Of a stretch of 64,000 nucleotides of DNA, positions 56,594 through 64,000 are shown in pieces. Below the pieces are notes generated by a model, which saw nothing but the letters and a program-made list of their open reading frames with translations, searched no databases and was not told where the DNA came from. How positions within the stretch are numbered: position 1 is the stretch's first letter; the number at the start of each line of letters is the position of its first letter. Position numbers and translations under genes: made by a program. Source of the DNA: Kroppenstedtia eburnea (GTDB lineage Bacteria > Bacillota > Bacilli > Thermoactinomycetales > DSM-45169); assembly GCF_013282215.1 (NCBI RefSeq), contig NZ_CP048103.1:1736001-1800000 (forward strand), given 5' to 3'.

Positions 56594-57825
56594 AGGAGGC
56601 CCGGGCTGCTTCTCTTCAGGTGTTGGAGCGGCTGGAAGAGGCGGGATTTCAGGCCTACTGGGTGGGAGGCTGCGTCCGGGATGAGCTGCTCGGCCGGGAA
56701 CCGACAGATTATGATGTGACGACGGATGCACCTCCCGGAAAGGTTCAGTCTCTGTTTGCAAAGACGGTGGCCACAGGCATCCGGCATGGCACCGTGACCG
56801 TCCTCATCCATCGACAGGCGGTGGAGGTGACCACGTTCCGGGAGGAAACCGGTTATGAAGATCACCGTCACCCAGGGCAAGTGCAGTTTGTGAAGAGGCT
56901 GGAAACGGACCTCGCCCGTCGGGATTTTACGATCAATGCGATGGCCCGGGACCGTCGCGGGCGCCTGATCGACCCTTTCGGAGGGAGAAAGGATCTCCGG
57001 TCCCAAGTGGTGCGGGCGGTGGGGGAAGCAGAAGAGCGTTTCCGGGAAGATGCTTTGCGCATGGTGCGGGCCCTGCGATTCTGTGCCCAGCTGGGGTTCC
57101 GGCTGGATGAACAGACAGAAGCGGCCCTGATCCGCCAAAAATCCCTCCTGCGTCACTTGGCGGTGGAACGGGTGACGCAGGAGCTGGAAAAATTGTGGGC
57201 AACGGACAAACCATCCCAGGGAATCCGTCCCCTGTGGGAGATGGGCTTGTTCCCCCACCTGCCCCCCTTTACCCAGTGGGATGATCACATCGGTCGCCCG
57301 GCCATTCCCGTGGAGGAGATGGATCGTCAGATGGGGCGATGGACCCGTTGGGCTCTGTTTCTTCACCTGTGCGGTGTTCCCCCGAAGGAGTCCGGAACCC
57401 ATCTGAGAAGTTTTCGCCTGCCGGCCACGGATGTGGAGATCATCGCTTCTGTCCACCGGTTGGGACTCGATTGGCACCTCACCCCCGAAGAGGGGAGCAC
57501 CGGAAAACAGCTTCTCCTCTCCCATGGAAGGGAGAAGCTAACGTCCGCCTTGGAAACAGCGGCTGTCATCCACCGATGGGGCCCGGAGGAAGAGGAAGAG
57601 ATGAGGAGGGCCTTGCTCCGGTGGCAACAGGAGATGCCGGTTCACCATTTGCGGCAGCTGCGTGTCAATGGTCGGAATCTGGTGGAAGCCACCGGACGTG
57701 AGCCCGGTCCCTGGACGGGACGGGTGTTGGATATATTGTTGAAAAAAGTGGCTCTCGGAGAACTTCCCAATGAGACCGAGGCGCTGATCGAGGAGGGATG
57801 TCGACTTGTCCAGCCGGGTTCGTGA
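56590..57825 (+). CDS. cca: CCA tRNA nucleotidyltransferase
   Basis: Protein of 411 residues, class II: G-G-C-V-R-D near 26, catalytic D-Y-D near 40, R-R-D-F-T-I-N near 115, and a helical C-terminal RNA-binding part. It adds or repairs CCA ends, although the tRNA genes seen here already encode CCA. Overlaps birA by 20 bases. Confidence 0.95.
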   Translation: MKEARAASLQVLERLEEAGFQAYWVGGCVRDELLGREPTDYDVTTDAPPGKVQSLFAKTVATGIRHGTVTVLIHRQAVEVTTFREETGYEDHRHPGQVQFVKRLETDLARRDFTINAMARDRRGRLIDPFGGRKDLRSQVVRAVGEAEERFREDALRMVRALRFCAQLGFRLDEQTEAALIRQKSLLRHLAVERVTQELEKLWATDKPSQGIRPLWEMGLFPHLPPFTQWDDHIGRPAIPVEEMDRQMGRWTRWALFLHLCGVPPKESGTHLRSFRLPATDVEIIASVHRLGLDWHLTPEEGSTGKQLLLSHGREKLTSALETAAVIHRWGPEEEEEMRRALLRWQQEMPVHHLRQLRVNGRNLVEATGREPGPWTGRVLDILLKKVALGELPNETEALIEEGCRLVQPGS

Positions 57826-58780
57826 ACAGTTACTCTCTTTTTTCCTGGAAAGGCAAGATGATTTTGTGTCCGGAGAAGAGATCAGTGATCAGTTGCAATG
57901 CAGCCGGACCGCCATCTGGAAACAGATTGAGGAGTTGAGGAAAGAAGGATATCAGATCGAAGCCCGCCCCAAAAGAGGCTATCGACTGATCCACCGTCCG
58001 GATCGGGTGGCTCCGGAGGAGTTGAAGCCCCATCTGTTCACCGACCGTTTCGGGCAACAGATCCGGTATCGACAACAGGTGAGCTCCACGCAACTGCTGG
58101 CTCATGAATGGGCCCGGGAGGGGGCGGAGGAAGGATCACTGGTCATCACGGAGGAACAGGTGCAGGGCAGGGGGCGGATGGGCCGCAACTGGGTCTCCCC
58201 ACCCCGCAGCGGGATCTGGATGAGCCTGATTCTGCGGCCGCCGATTCCTCTCATCCAAGCTCCCCAACTCACACTACTCACTTCGGTGGCTCTCACCCGG
58301 GCGCTCCGGAAAGCGACGGATCTGGAGATCCGGATTAAGTGGCCCAACGATCTGCTGATCCGGGGCAGGAAAATCTGCGGAATCCTGACGGAGACCCGGG
58401 GGGAACAGGATCAGGTCCAATATGTGGTGGTGGGAATGGGCATCAACGTGAATGTGACAGAGTCCAGCTGGCCCGGGGAATTGAAAAAAAAGGCCACTTC
58501 CTTGGCCATCGAAGGAAATACGACGTACCACAGGGCCAAACTGATCGCAGGGATCCTGAAAGAATTGGAAGGATTGTACGATGCTTATCTGGTTCATGGT
58601 TTTGATCCCATCCGAATCCTGTGGGAGGAGTATGCCGGGATGCTGGGACGACAGATCCGAACCCTCACCCCGGAAGGACCCGTCGAAGGGACGGCAGTAG
58701 GACTGGATCCATCCGGGGCACTCCTGATCCGGCGAGGGGATCGGGTAAGCCCGGTTTTTTCCGCGGAAATCGACTGTTGA
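57806..58780 (+). CDS. birA: biotin operon repressor / biotin-protein ligase BirA
   Basis: Bifunctional protein of 324 residues: N-terminal winged helix (about 1-65, S-R-T-A-I-W-K-Q-I), catalytic domain with G-R-G-R-M-G-R-N-W and K-W-P-N-D-L, and a C-terminal SH3-like domain. It attaches biotin to carboxylases and represses biotin genes. TTG start inside cca. Confidence 0.95.
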   Translation: MSSRVREQLLSFFLERQDDFVSGEEISDQLQCSRTAIWKQIEELRKEGYQIEARPKRGYRLIHRPDRVAPEELKPHLFTDRFGQQIRYRQQVSSTQLLAHEWAREGAEEGSLVITEEQVQGRGRMGRNWVSPPRSGIWMSLILRPPIPLIQAPQLTLLTSVALTRALRKATDLEIRIKWPNDLLIRGRKICGILTETRGEQDQVQYVVVGMGINVNVTESSWPGELKKKATSLAIEGNTTYHRAKLIAGILKELEGLYDAYLVHGFDPIRILWEEYAGMLGRQIRTLTPEGPVEGTAVGLDPSGALLIRRGDRVSPVFSAEIDC

Positions 58781-58806
58781 GAAGCGAGCCGTTTTCGTTT
58801 ACCCTT

Positions 58807-58860
58807 AAAGGTGGCAGCGGCGGCATCCTCCGGAGCCGCACGCGCCACCTTTGTTCTTTG
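58807..58860 (+). terminator. terminator after birA
   Basis: Stem AAAGGTGGC / GCCACCTTT with an inner GCGGC/GCCGC helix, then TTGTTCTTTG. Confidence 0.8.
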
Positions 58861-59015
58861 TTTGTATCACCTGATCTCAATCTGCTCTGAGCCTTTGGGA
58901 CGGAGACAGAGGTATGGTTGAAAGCCACCACCTTTTTTGTTCCTGTTTGGGCTGAAAAGGTGTTTTTTAACGGTTCCCGCCTCTGACTCCGGAGCATCAC
59001 AAGGAGGATTGTGCC

Positions 59016-59876
59016 ATGTCTGCACAAGGAAAAAGCGTGACGCTTCGGACACTCAGCCGAATGAAGGCTGAAAACAGCAAAATCGCCATGGTGACCGCCT
59101 ATGACTACCCCTCGGCGAAACTGGCGGAAGCAGGGGGAGCGGATCTCCTCCTGGTGGGGGATTCCCTGGGAATGGTGGTGCTCGGATACGACTCCACCGT
59201 TCCGGTCACACTGGAGGATATGGTCCATCACACCAAAGCGGTGACCCGGGGATCCCAAAGAGCCCTGGTGGTGGCCGATCTGCCCTTTCTGACCGCCCAC
59301 CTCGACCGGGAGGAAGTATTGAAAGCGGCAGGGCGCCTGATGCAAGAGGGAGGAGCCCGGGCGGTCAAAGTGGAAGGGTGTGACGCCGTTCTTCCCGGGA
59401 TTCGCGCCTGTGTCGCCGCCGGAATCCCCGTGATGGGTCATATCGGTTTGACGCCGCAGGCGGTTCACCAACTGGGTGGGTACCGGATCCAAGGAAAAGA
59501 TGCGGAAACCGCCCGACAACTGCTGGAGGAAGCCCGGCGACTGGAAGAAGCAGGGGTGTTTGCTCTGGTGTTGGAGTGTGTCCCCGATGAGGTGGCTTCC
59601 CGGATCACCCACTCTCTCTCGATTCCCACGATCGGGATCGGAGCCGGAGGAAACTGTGACGGACAGGTTCTTGTCTATCATGATCTGCTTCAGTATGGAA
59701 GCGAGATCCAGCCCTCCTTTGTCAAACCCTATGCACAGATCGGAGAGATGGCAGTTCAGGGGATCCGGACCTATGTAAAGGAGGTTCGGGAGGGGAGCTT
59801 CCCCGGGGAAGAACACACCTTCCGCGCCCCGGCGGTGATGGATCACCTCTACGGCGGAGAAAGGAAAAAAGATTGA
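59016..59876 (+). CDS. panB: 3-methyl-2-oxobutanoate hydroxymethyltransferase
   Basis: Protein of 286 residues with M-V-T-A-Y-D-Y-P-S-A near 25, G-D-S-L-G-M-V and G-H-I-G-L-T-P-Q. It makes ketopantoate. AAGGAGG upstream. First gene of panBCD, coupled to panC by a one-base overlap. Confidence 0.97.
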   Translation: MSAQGKSVTLRTLSRMKAENSKIAMVTAYDYPSAKLAEAGGADLLLVGDSLGMVVLGYDSTVPVTLEDMVHHTKAVTRGSQRALVVADLPFLTAHLDREEVLKAAGRLMQEGGARAVKVEGCDAVLPGIRACVAAGIPVMGHIGLTPQAVHQLGGYRIQGKDAETARQLLEEARRLEEAGVFALVLECVPDEVASRITHSLSIPTIGIGAGGNCDGQVLVYHDLLQYGSEIQPSFVKPYAQIGEMAVQGIRTYVKEVREGSFPGEEHTFRAPAVMDHLYGGERKKD

Positions 59877-60748
59877 TGCAGAGAATTGAGACGATTGCCC
59901 GGCTCAGAAACCTTCTCCGCCCCCGGCGGGGACGGCGGCTGGGATTGGTACCGACGATGGGCTATCTCCATGAGGGCCATCTTTCCCTGATCCGACAGGC
60001 CGCCGAAGAGTGTGAACAAGTAGTGGTATCTGTCTTTGTCAATCCATTGCAGTTTGGTCCCGGAGAGGACCTGGATCGGTATCCGCGGGATCTGGAGCGG
60101 GACCGGCAGTTGGCCGAAGAAGCGGGGGCTGATATCCTTTTCACGCCCGGAGTGGAAGAGATGTATCCCGGCGGAGCGAAGACCACCGTCCGGGTCACCG
60201 GTCTCACAGACCGGTTGTGCGGAGCCTCCCGCCCCGGCCATTTCGACGGTGTGGCCACCGTGGTCTCCAAGTTGTTCCATATCGTGGAACCGGACCGGGC
60301 CTACTTTGGCCAAAAGGATGCGCAACAGGTGGCGGTGATCCAACAGATGGTCCATGATCTCAACATGCCCGTCGAAGTGGTGCCCTGCCCGACGGTGCGG
60401 GAAGAGGACGGCCTGGCGATGAGTTCCCGCAATGTCTACTTGTCCCCGGAAGAGAGAAGACGGGCCACCACCCTGTACAAAACTCTCCGGGAAGCGACCC
60501 GGGAACGGGAGGCGGGACGGCTGTGCCAGGCAGCGGAGGCGGTTCAGTTTATCCGGGAAAGGTTGGAGATGACCGAAGGTCTCTCGATTGATTACGTGGA
60601 AGTCCTCAGCTACCCCGGGCTGGAACCACTGGAGAGACTGGACGAGAGCCGATCGATTGCGGCGGTGGCCGTCCATCTGGGATCGACCCGCCTGATCGAC
60701 AATGTGATTTGGCCCCAAGAGGAGGGAACGAGATGTACCGCACCCTGA
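59876..60748 (+). CDS. panC: pantothenate synthetase
   Basis: Protein of 290 residues with [10 protein letters not shown] (ATP site), F-G-Q-K-D-A-Q-Q and S-S-R-N-V-Y-L-S. It joins pantoate and beta-alanine. The ATG at 59876 shares its A with the panB stop; the TTG just before it is an alternative. Confidence 0.96.
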   Translation: MQRIETIARLRNLLRPRRGRRLGLVPTMGYLHEGHLSLIRQAAEECEQVVVSVFVNPLQFGPGEDLDRYPRDLERDRQLAEEAGADILFTPGVEEMYPGGAKTTVRVTGLTDRLCGASRPGHFDGVATVVSKLFHIVEPDRAYFGQKDAQQVAVIQQMVHDLNMPVEVVPCPTVREEDGLAMSSRNVYLSPEERRRATTLYKTLREATREREAGRLCQAAEAVQFIRERLEMTEGLSIDYVEVLSYPGLEPLERLDESRSIAAVAVHLGSTRLIDNVIWPQEEGTRCTAP

Positions 60749-61116
60749 TGAAATCCAAAATCCACCGGGCCACCGTGACCGAGGCCAATCTCAACTATGT
60801 GGGCAGTATCACCATCGATGAAGATCTGTTGGAACAAGTGGATATTTTGCCCAATGAAAAAGTGCAAGTGGTCAACAACAATAACGGAGCCCGGCTGGAG
60901 ACCTATGTGATCCCGGGTCCCCGGGGCAGCGGCACCATCTGTCTCAACGGGGCCGCCGCCCGGCTGGTCCAACCCGGAGATACGGTGATTATCATCTCCT
61001 ATGCCATGATGACAAAAGAAGAGGCAGAACACCACCGTCCCCGGGTGGCCATCATGGATGAAAACAACCAAGTGCAGGAAATGATCGGGGAAGAGACCCA
61101 CGGCGTGACTATTTGA
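60733..61116 (+). CDS. panD: aspartate 1-decarboxylase
   Basis: Protein of 127 residues with self-cleavage site Y-V-G24-S25-I-T-I-D that creates the pyruvoyl group, and N-G-A-A-A-R near 72-77. It supplies beta-alanine to PanC. The start overlaps panC by 16 bases and has GGAGGG. Confidence 0.97.
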   Translation: MYRTLMKSKIHRATVTEANLNYVGSITIDEDLLEQVDILPNEKVQVVNNNNGARLETYVIPGPRGSGTICLNGAAARLVQPGDTVIIISYAMMTKEEAEHHRPRVAIMDENNQVQEMIGEETHGVTI

Positions 61117-61127
61117 ATCATAAATCA

Positions 61128-61142
61128 GTTTGTAATGCAGAC
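61128..61142 (+). repeat. short dispersed hairpin motif GTTTG-N5-CAGAC
   Basis: Motif member between the panD stop and its terminator, preceded by ATAAATCA. Confidence 0.4.
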
Positions 61143-61143
61143 A

Positions 61144-61174
61144 GCCCCTTGCCGATCGGCAAGGGGCTTGTTGT
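61144..61174 (+). terminator. terminator after panD
   Basis: Ten-base stem GCCCCTTGCC / GGCAAGGGGC followed by TTGTTGT. Confidence 0.75.
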
Positions 61175-61265
61175 ATGGAGCTTATTCCCCATCCGGAGGG
61201 AACATTTTTTTACTTTCCATGGGGAGACTACTTTGAAACAGACCAAGCCTGAGGGAGGTGAAAAG

Positions 61266-62660
61266 ATGTTACAACCCTGGTTGCAACAAATGCAAACCCA
61301 TCTGTCCCAGATTGCCAAAACTTACGGGAACTCTGCTGTGACCTTGGAGGAACGCAGTCAGCTGCGATCGGAGTTTCAAAAAATCCATCAACATACCCAG
61401 TCTTTGTTGGAAGGTTGGGCGGTCTTGGAGGAACAAGTGGCCTCGATTCTTAAACAGCATCCGGAATTGGCGGAGGAAGAAGAGGAAGTCAGCGGGGAGT
61501 TTTTCCTTGACAGTCAGGTGGTGCGAACCTTCCGCCAAGGGCAGGGGTATTACCAGCTGAAGATGTTCGGGGAGGCGCGGCCTTTCTTTCATGAAGTGGT
61601 GGAAAAGGAGCCTGAATTCCTGTTGGGCCGGTTGTACTTGGGCTTAAGCGATTTTCAACAGGAGAATCTGGATGAAGCCCGGCGCCAATTTCAATTGGTG
61701 ATCCAAACCTCGGAGATCTCCCGGTTGAATGCCTTTGCCCACCATATGCTGGGCTGTATCCATGTCCGGCAGCGAGAGGATGAACCGGCTATTCGCCAAT
61801 TCACGCGGGCGTTGAATCTGGATGAAGAGAGCGGGGACAGCTGGTTCAATCTGGGGGCTTGTTATTATCGGTTGGGTTATTATCATGAGGCGATCCCGAT
61901 TTTTTTCCATGCCTTGCGGGTGGATGAGGAAGATTGGGAGGCGATGTATTACCTTTCCTGTTGTTATGAAAAACTGGGGCATCATGACAGTGTTTCCTAC
62001 TGGAGAATGGCCACGTATCAAAAAACCCGCCATCCCGCCGTGGTGGAGTCCATCGCCCGTCACTTTGAGGAGCGGGGAGAACCCCGACAAGCGATCCAAT
62101 GGTACCGGAAATTGATCCAAGCGGACCCCCAAAGGGTGGGAGCCTATCACGGGTTAAGCTGGAACTTGTGGGTGTCGGGGAAAAATGAAGAGGCCATGTC
62201 CAGCCTGAAAAAGGGTTTGACATTGGAAGGGGAGAATCGGGACCTCCTGTTTACTTATGTCTGGTATCTTTTACAGATCGGCGACGCCGATCAGGTGAAA
62301 AAAGTGTTGTCCCGCCTTCCTCAAGGTCTGATTGAACATCCCTTGTGGCTGGTCCTCCGTTCCCGACTGTCCGTCCATTGCGGAGATGTTGACGGGGCGG
62401 AAACCATCGCCCGCCAAGCGATTGAAACCCGGGATGCCGTGGCCCGTTCCCTGGGATACTACCAGTTGGGGCGGGTTCTCCTGGAAAAACGGGATCCCGA
62501 GCAAGCGACGATCGCCTTTCAGAACGCCCGGGAGCTTTCACCAAAGTGGGAAGAACCTGTTTTTTTTGAGGGTCTCTGTCATCTGTTGAAGGGGCGGAGA
62601 GAACAGTCCCGTCAATGTTGGGAAGGAATTTTATCGAAGGCCGATCCCATCGGTCCGTAA
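61266..62660 (+). CDS. tetratricopeptide repeat protein
   Basis: Protein of 464 residues: an N-terminal helical region (1-85) with an acidic stretch (E-E-E-E-E-V), then about ten TPR-like helix pairs, such as A-R-P-F-F-H-E-V-V-E-K-E-P and A-I-P-I-F-F-H-A-L. Expected to bind protein partners in the cytoplasm. Specific family unknown. B. subtilis has dinG after panD; here this gene takes that place. GGGAGGTGAAAAG before the ATG; a longer frame runs through the panD terminator and is rejected. Confidence 0.8.
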   Translation: MLQPWLQQMQTHLSQIAKTYGNSAVTLEERSQLRSEFQKIHQHTQSLLEGWAVLEEQVASILKQHPELAEEEEEVSGEFFLDSQVVRTFRQGQGYYQLKMFGEARPFFHEVVEKEPEFLLGRLYLGLSDFQQENLDEARRQFQLVIQTSEISRLNAFAHHMLGCIHVRQREDEPAIRQFTRALNLDEESGDSWFNLGACYYRLGYYHEAIPIFFHALRVDEEDWEAMYYLSCCYEKLGHHDSVSYWRMATYQKTRHPAVVESIARHFEERGEPRQAIQWYRKLIQADPQRVGAYHGLSWNLWVSGKNEEAMSSLKKGLTLEGENRDLLFTYVWYLLQIGDADQVKKVLSRLPQGLIEHPLWLVLRSRLSVHCGDVDGAETIARQAIETRDAVARSLGYYQLGRVLLEKRDPEQATIAFQNARELSPKWEEPVFFEGLCHLLKGRREQSRQCWEGILSKADPIGP

Positions 62661-62673
62661 GGAGGGATCACCC

Positions 62674-63486
62674 ATGCACACCATCTGGAAAGGATCCATC
62701 AGTTTCGGTCTGGTCCATATTCCCATCCGCATGTTTTCGGCCACTCAGGATAAAAGCATCTCCTTTCGCAGTCTCCATGAGAAATGCAAAACCCCGATCA
62801 AGTATTCCCGCTATTGTCCCACCTGTGATACCGAAGTCCCCTGGGAGGAAGTGGTCAAGGGGTATGAATACGCCGATAACCAGTTTGTTTTGATGAAAAA
62901 AGAGGAGTTGGAGGCGATCCTCCCGGAAAACCGGAAGGCGATTGAGATTCTGGATTTTGTCAAATTGGAGGAGATCGATCCCATCTATTATGACAAATCC
63001 TATTATCTCGGCCCCGGGGAACATGGGAATCACGCGTATTCCCTGTTGCGGGATGCGATGGCCGAAACGGGCAAGATCGGAGTGGCCAAAATCACGATCC
63101 GATCGAAACAGTCGCTGGCGGTGGTGCGTGTCCATCAGAGCTGCCTGGTGATGGAAACCATCTTTTACCCTGATGAGGTCCGGGATGTGGCCCAGGTTCC
63201 GGAGGTTCCCGCAAAAGTGGAGTTGCCGGAAAAGGAGATGGCAATGGCCAAACAGCTGATTGATCAATTGACCACCGCATTTCACCCTGAAAAATACCAG
63301 GATGAGTATCGGCAGGCAGTGGAAGAGGCGATCGGGAAGAAAGTCAAAGGTGAGGAAGTCGTGGAAGCTCCCGAGCGTCAACCGGAGCGGGTGGTGGATC
63401 TGATGGAGGCCTTGAAGGCCAGTCTGGAACAATCCGGGGGAAAGAAAAAGAAACCGACGAGAAAAAAGAAAACAGCCGCGAGATAA
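62674..63486 (+). CDS. ku: Ku protein (non-homologous end joining)
   Basis: Protein of 270 residues: Ku beta-barrel domain opening W-K-G-S-I-S-F-G-L-V-H-I-P and C-P-T-C region, dimerisation bridge, and a Lys-rich tail (G-K-K-K-K-P-T-R-K-K-K) typical of bacterial Ku and used for DNA threading or ligase contact. It binds DNA ends with LigD, which is not in the window. Such systems repair breaks in spores. AAGGAGGG before the ATG, 14 bases after the TPR gene. Confidence 0.95.
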   Translation: MHTIWKGSISFGLVHIPIRMFSATQDKSISFRSLHEKCKTPIKYSRYCPTCDTEVPWEEVVKGYEYADNQFVLMKKEELEAILPENRKAIEILDFVKLEEIDPIYYDKSYYLGPGEHGNHAYSLLRDAMAETGKIGVAKITIRSKQSLAVVRVHQSCLVMETIFYPDEVRDVAQVPEVPAKVELPEKEMAMAKQLIDQLTTAFHPEKYQDEYRQAVEEAIGKKVKGEEVVEAPERQPERVVDLMEALKASLEQSGGKKKKPTRKKKTAAR

Positions 63487-63498
63487 CAGCGGCTGTCA
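63465..63498 (-). terminator. terminator of the minus-strand gene at 63496
   Basis: Stem ACAGCCGC / GCGGCTGT, with TTTTCTTTTTT on the minus strand. It also encloses the ku stop codon. Confidence 0.7.
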
Positions 63499-63816
63499 GG
63501 AGCGATCCCCTTTCCAATAGCGGAGGTGGGTCTCCTCACCGGTGGGACGCGACTGGATTTCACGCCCCTTTTCATCCCGGAGGATTTCGATCGTCCGGTA
63601 GTGCTCCACCTCCCACTCTCCTTCACTGGTAACCCCTTCATACTGCAGACGCACCTCTTTTTGTGACGCCGGAGTACCGGGTCGGCCCATGACAGGTGCC
63701 GTCCCGGCGGGCTCCAATCGGTTGCGGGCCACCAACAACCCGATCCACATCATGTTCACCGCAATCACCGTCACCAGCAGCGTCTGGATCAGGGTTTGTT
63801 TCCATGATTGCTCCAT
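63496..63816 (-). CDS. hypothetical single-pass membrane protein
   Basis: Protein of 106 residues: one N-terminal membrane segment (about 9-30, T-L-L-V-T-V-I-A-V-N-M-M-W-I) and a small polar outer domain with E-V-R-L-Q-Y-E-G-V and strand-rich pattern. No family recognised. GGAGGCGGGAGAAAC precedes the ATG. Convergent with ku. Confidence 0.65.
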   Translation of the reverse strand: MEQSWKQTLIQTLLVTVIAVNMMWIGLLVARNRLEPAGTAPVMGRPGTPASQKEVRLQYEGVTSEGEWEVEHYRTIEILRDEKGREIQSRPTGEETHLRYWKGDRS

Positions 63817-63909
63817 GTTTCTCCCGCCTCCCGGATACTACATGTCTATGTCCCGCTGGCCGCTTCATGCGTGGTGAACGGAGATCCGAGAGTGAACATG
63901 AGGCACACC

Positions 63910-64000
63910 CTAAAAGAAATCGATCAACCACCACAAAGAGATGACCGCCACTGCCAGTTGAAATGCCACCTCCAACCAATCGGGTTTGGATGCCTGAAAG
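63910..64000 (-). CDS. hypothetical membrane protein, C-terminal end (partial)
   Basis: Only the last 29 residues are inside the window: K-P-D-W-L-E-V followed by a hydrophobic helix (A-F-Q-L-A-V-A-V-I-S-L-W-W-L-I) and D-F-F at the end. Probably upstream of, and co-oriented with, the 63496 gene. Too short to assign. Confidence 0.45.
   Translation of the reverse strand, partial: FQASKPDWLEVAFQLAVAVISLWWLIDFF

Noticed and set aside
63638-63979. Minus-strand 113-codon open frame near the right edge
   Set aside because: It overlaps the 63496 gene and the partial gene at 63910 in another frame and lacks a ribosome-binding site.

Overview
The window is chromosomal DNA from an endospore-forming, menaquinone-using, bacillithiol-producing Firmicute. 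Gene content and order follow the Bacillus subtilis fer-to-panD region very closely: fer, ypbD, ypbH/mecA, gudB, ypdA, ansA, sleB-ypeB, cmk, ypfD, yphA, der, gpsA, yphE, yphF, spoIVA, hbs, folE, mtrB, hepS-menG-hepT, ndk, aroC-aroB-aroH, trpEDCFBA-hisC-tyrA-aroA, ypiB-ypiF, qcrABC, ypjABCD, dapB, mgsA, bshB1-bshA, cca, birA and panBCD. By eye the DNA is richer in G+C than Bacillus, and GTG and TTG starts are common. This fits a relative such as the Thermoactinomycetaceae, but that assignment is an inference and no 16S gene is present.

Layout. 1-13,400: end of a rhodanese gene, ferredoxin, a CPBP membrane protease, two tRNA-Ser genes, a MecA-type adaptor, BshB2, glutamate dehydrogenase, bacillithiol disulfide reductase (Bdr), asparaginase, the germination pair sleB-ypeB, then cmk-plsC and the S1-domain protein. 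13,900-20,600: der-plsY-gpsA, small sporulation-era genes (yphE, yphF) and spoIVA. 21,300-29,800: catalase, HU, folE, tRNA-Pro, mtrB (TRAP), the heptaprenyl diphosphate/menaquinone genes, ndk and yunB. 30,200-43,100: the aromatic amino acid supra-operon, with a recognisable TRAP-binding leader and terminator ahead of trpE. 43,200-52,400: membrane and hypothetical genes, ypiB-ypiF, the menaquinol:cytochrome c reductase qcrABC, ypjA-D and dapB. 52,400-54,000: a decayed stretch holding a truncated SDR gene, a truncated subtilase, an unknown gene end and a frameshifted HIT gene. 54,300-64,000: mgsA, bshB1, bshA, cca, birA, panBCD, a TPR protein, Ku and small membrane genes.

Functional links. TRAP (mtrB at 24,763) very probably controls trpEDCFBA through 11 regularly spaced (G/T)AG triplets at 33,047-33,106. 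No trpG lies in the operon, so a folate-operon glutamine amidotransferase elsewhere must be shared. BshA, BshB1, BshB2 and Bdr cover most bacillithiol synthesis and recycling. HepS/HepT, MenG and QcrABC form a menaquinone-to-cytochrome c branch.

The least ordinary material is non-coding. About ten intergenic copies of MITE-like elements share one hairpin core (inverted GGGTTTCACAT ... ATGTGAAACCC) but carry two different sets of terminal inverted repeats. In three cases the first base of the element completes the TAG stop codon of the upstream gene. A second, very short dispersed RNA-hairpin motif (GTTTG-N5-CARAC) occurs in five intergenic regions. No CRISPR array, prophage, complete IS element or defence island was recognised.
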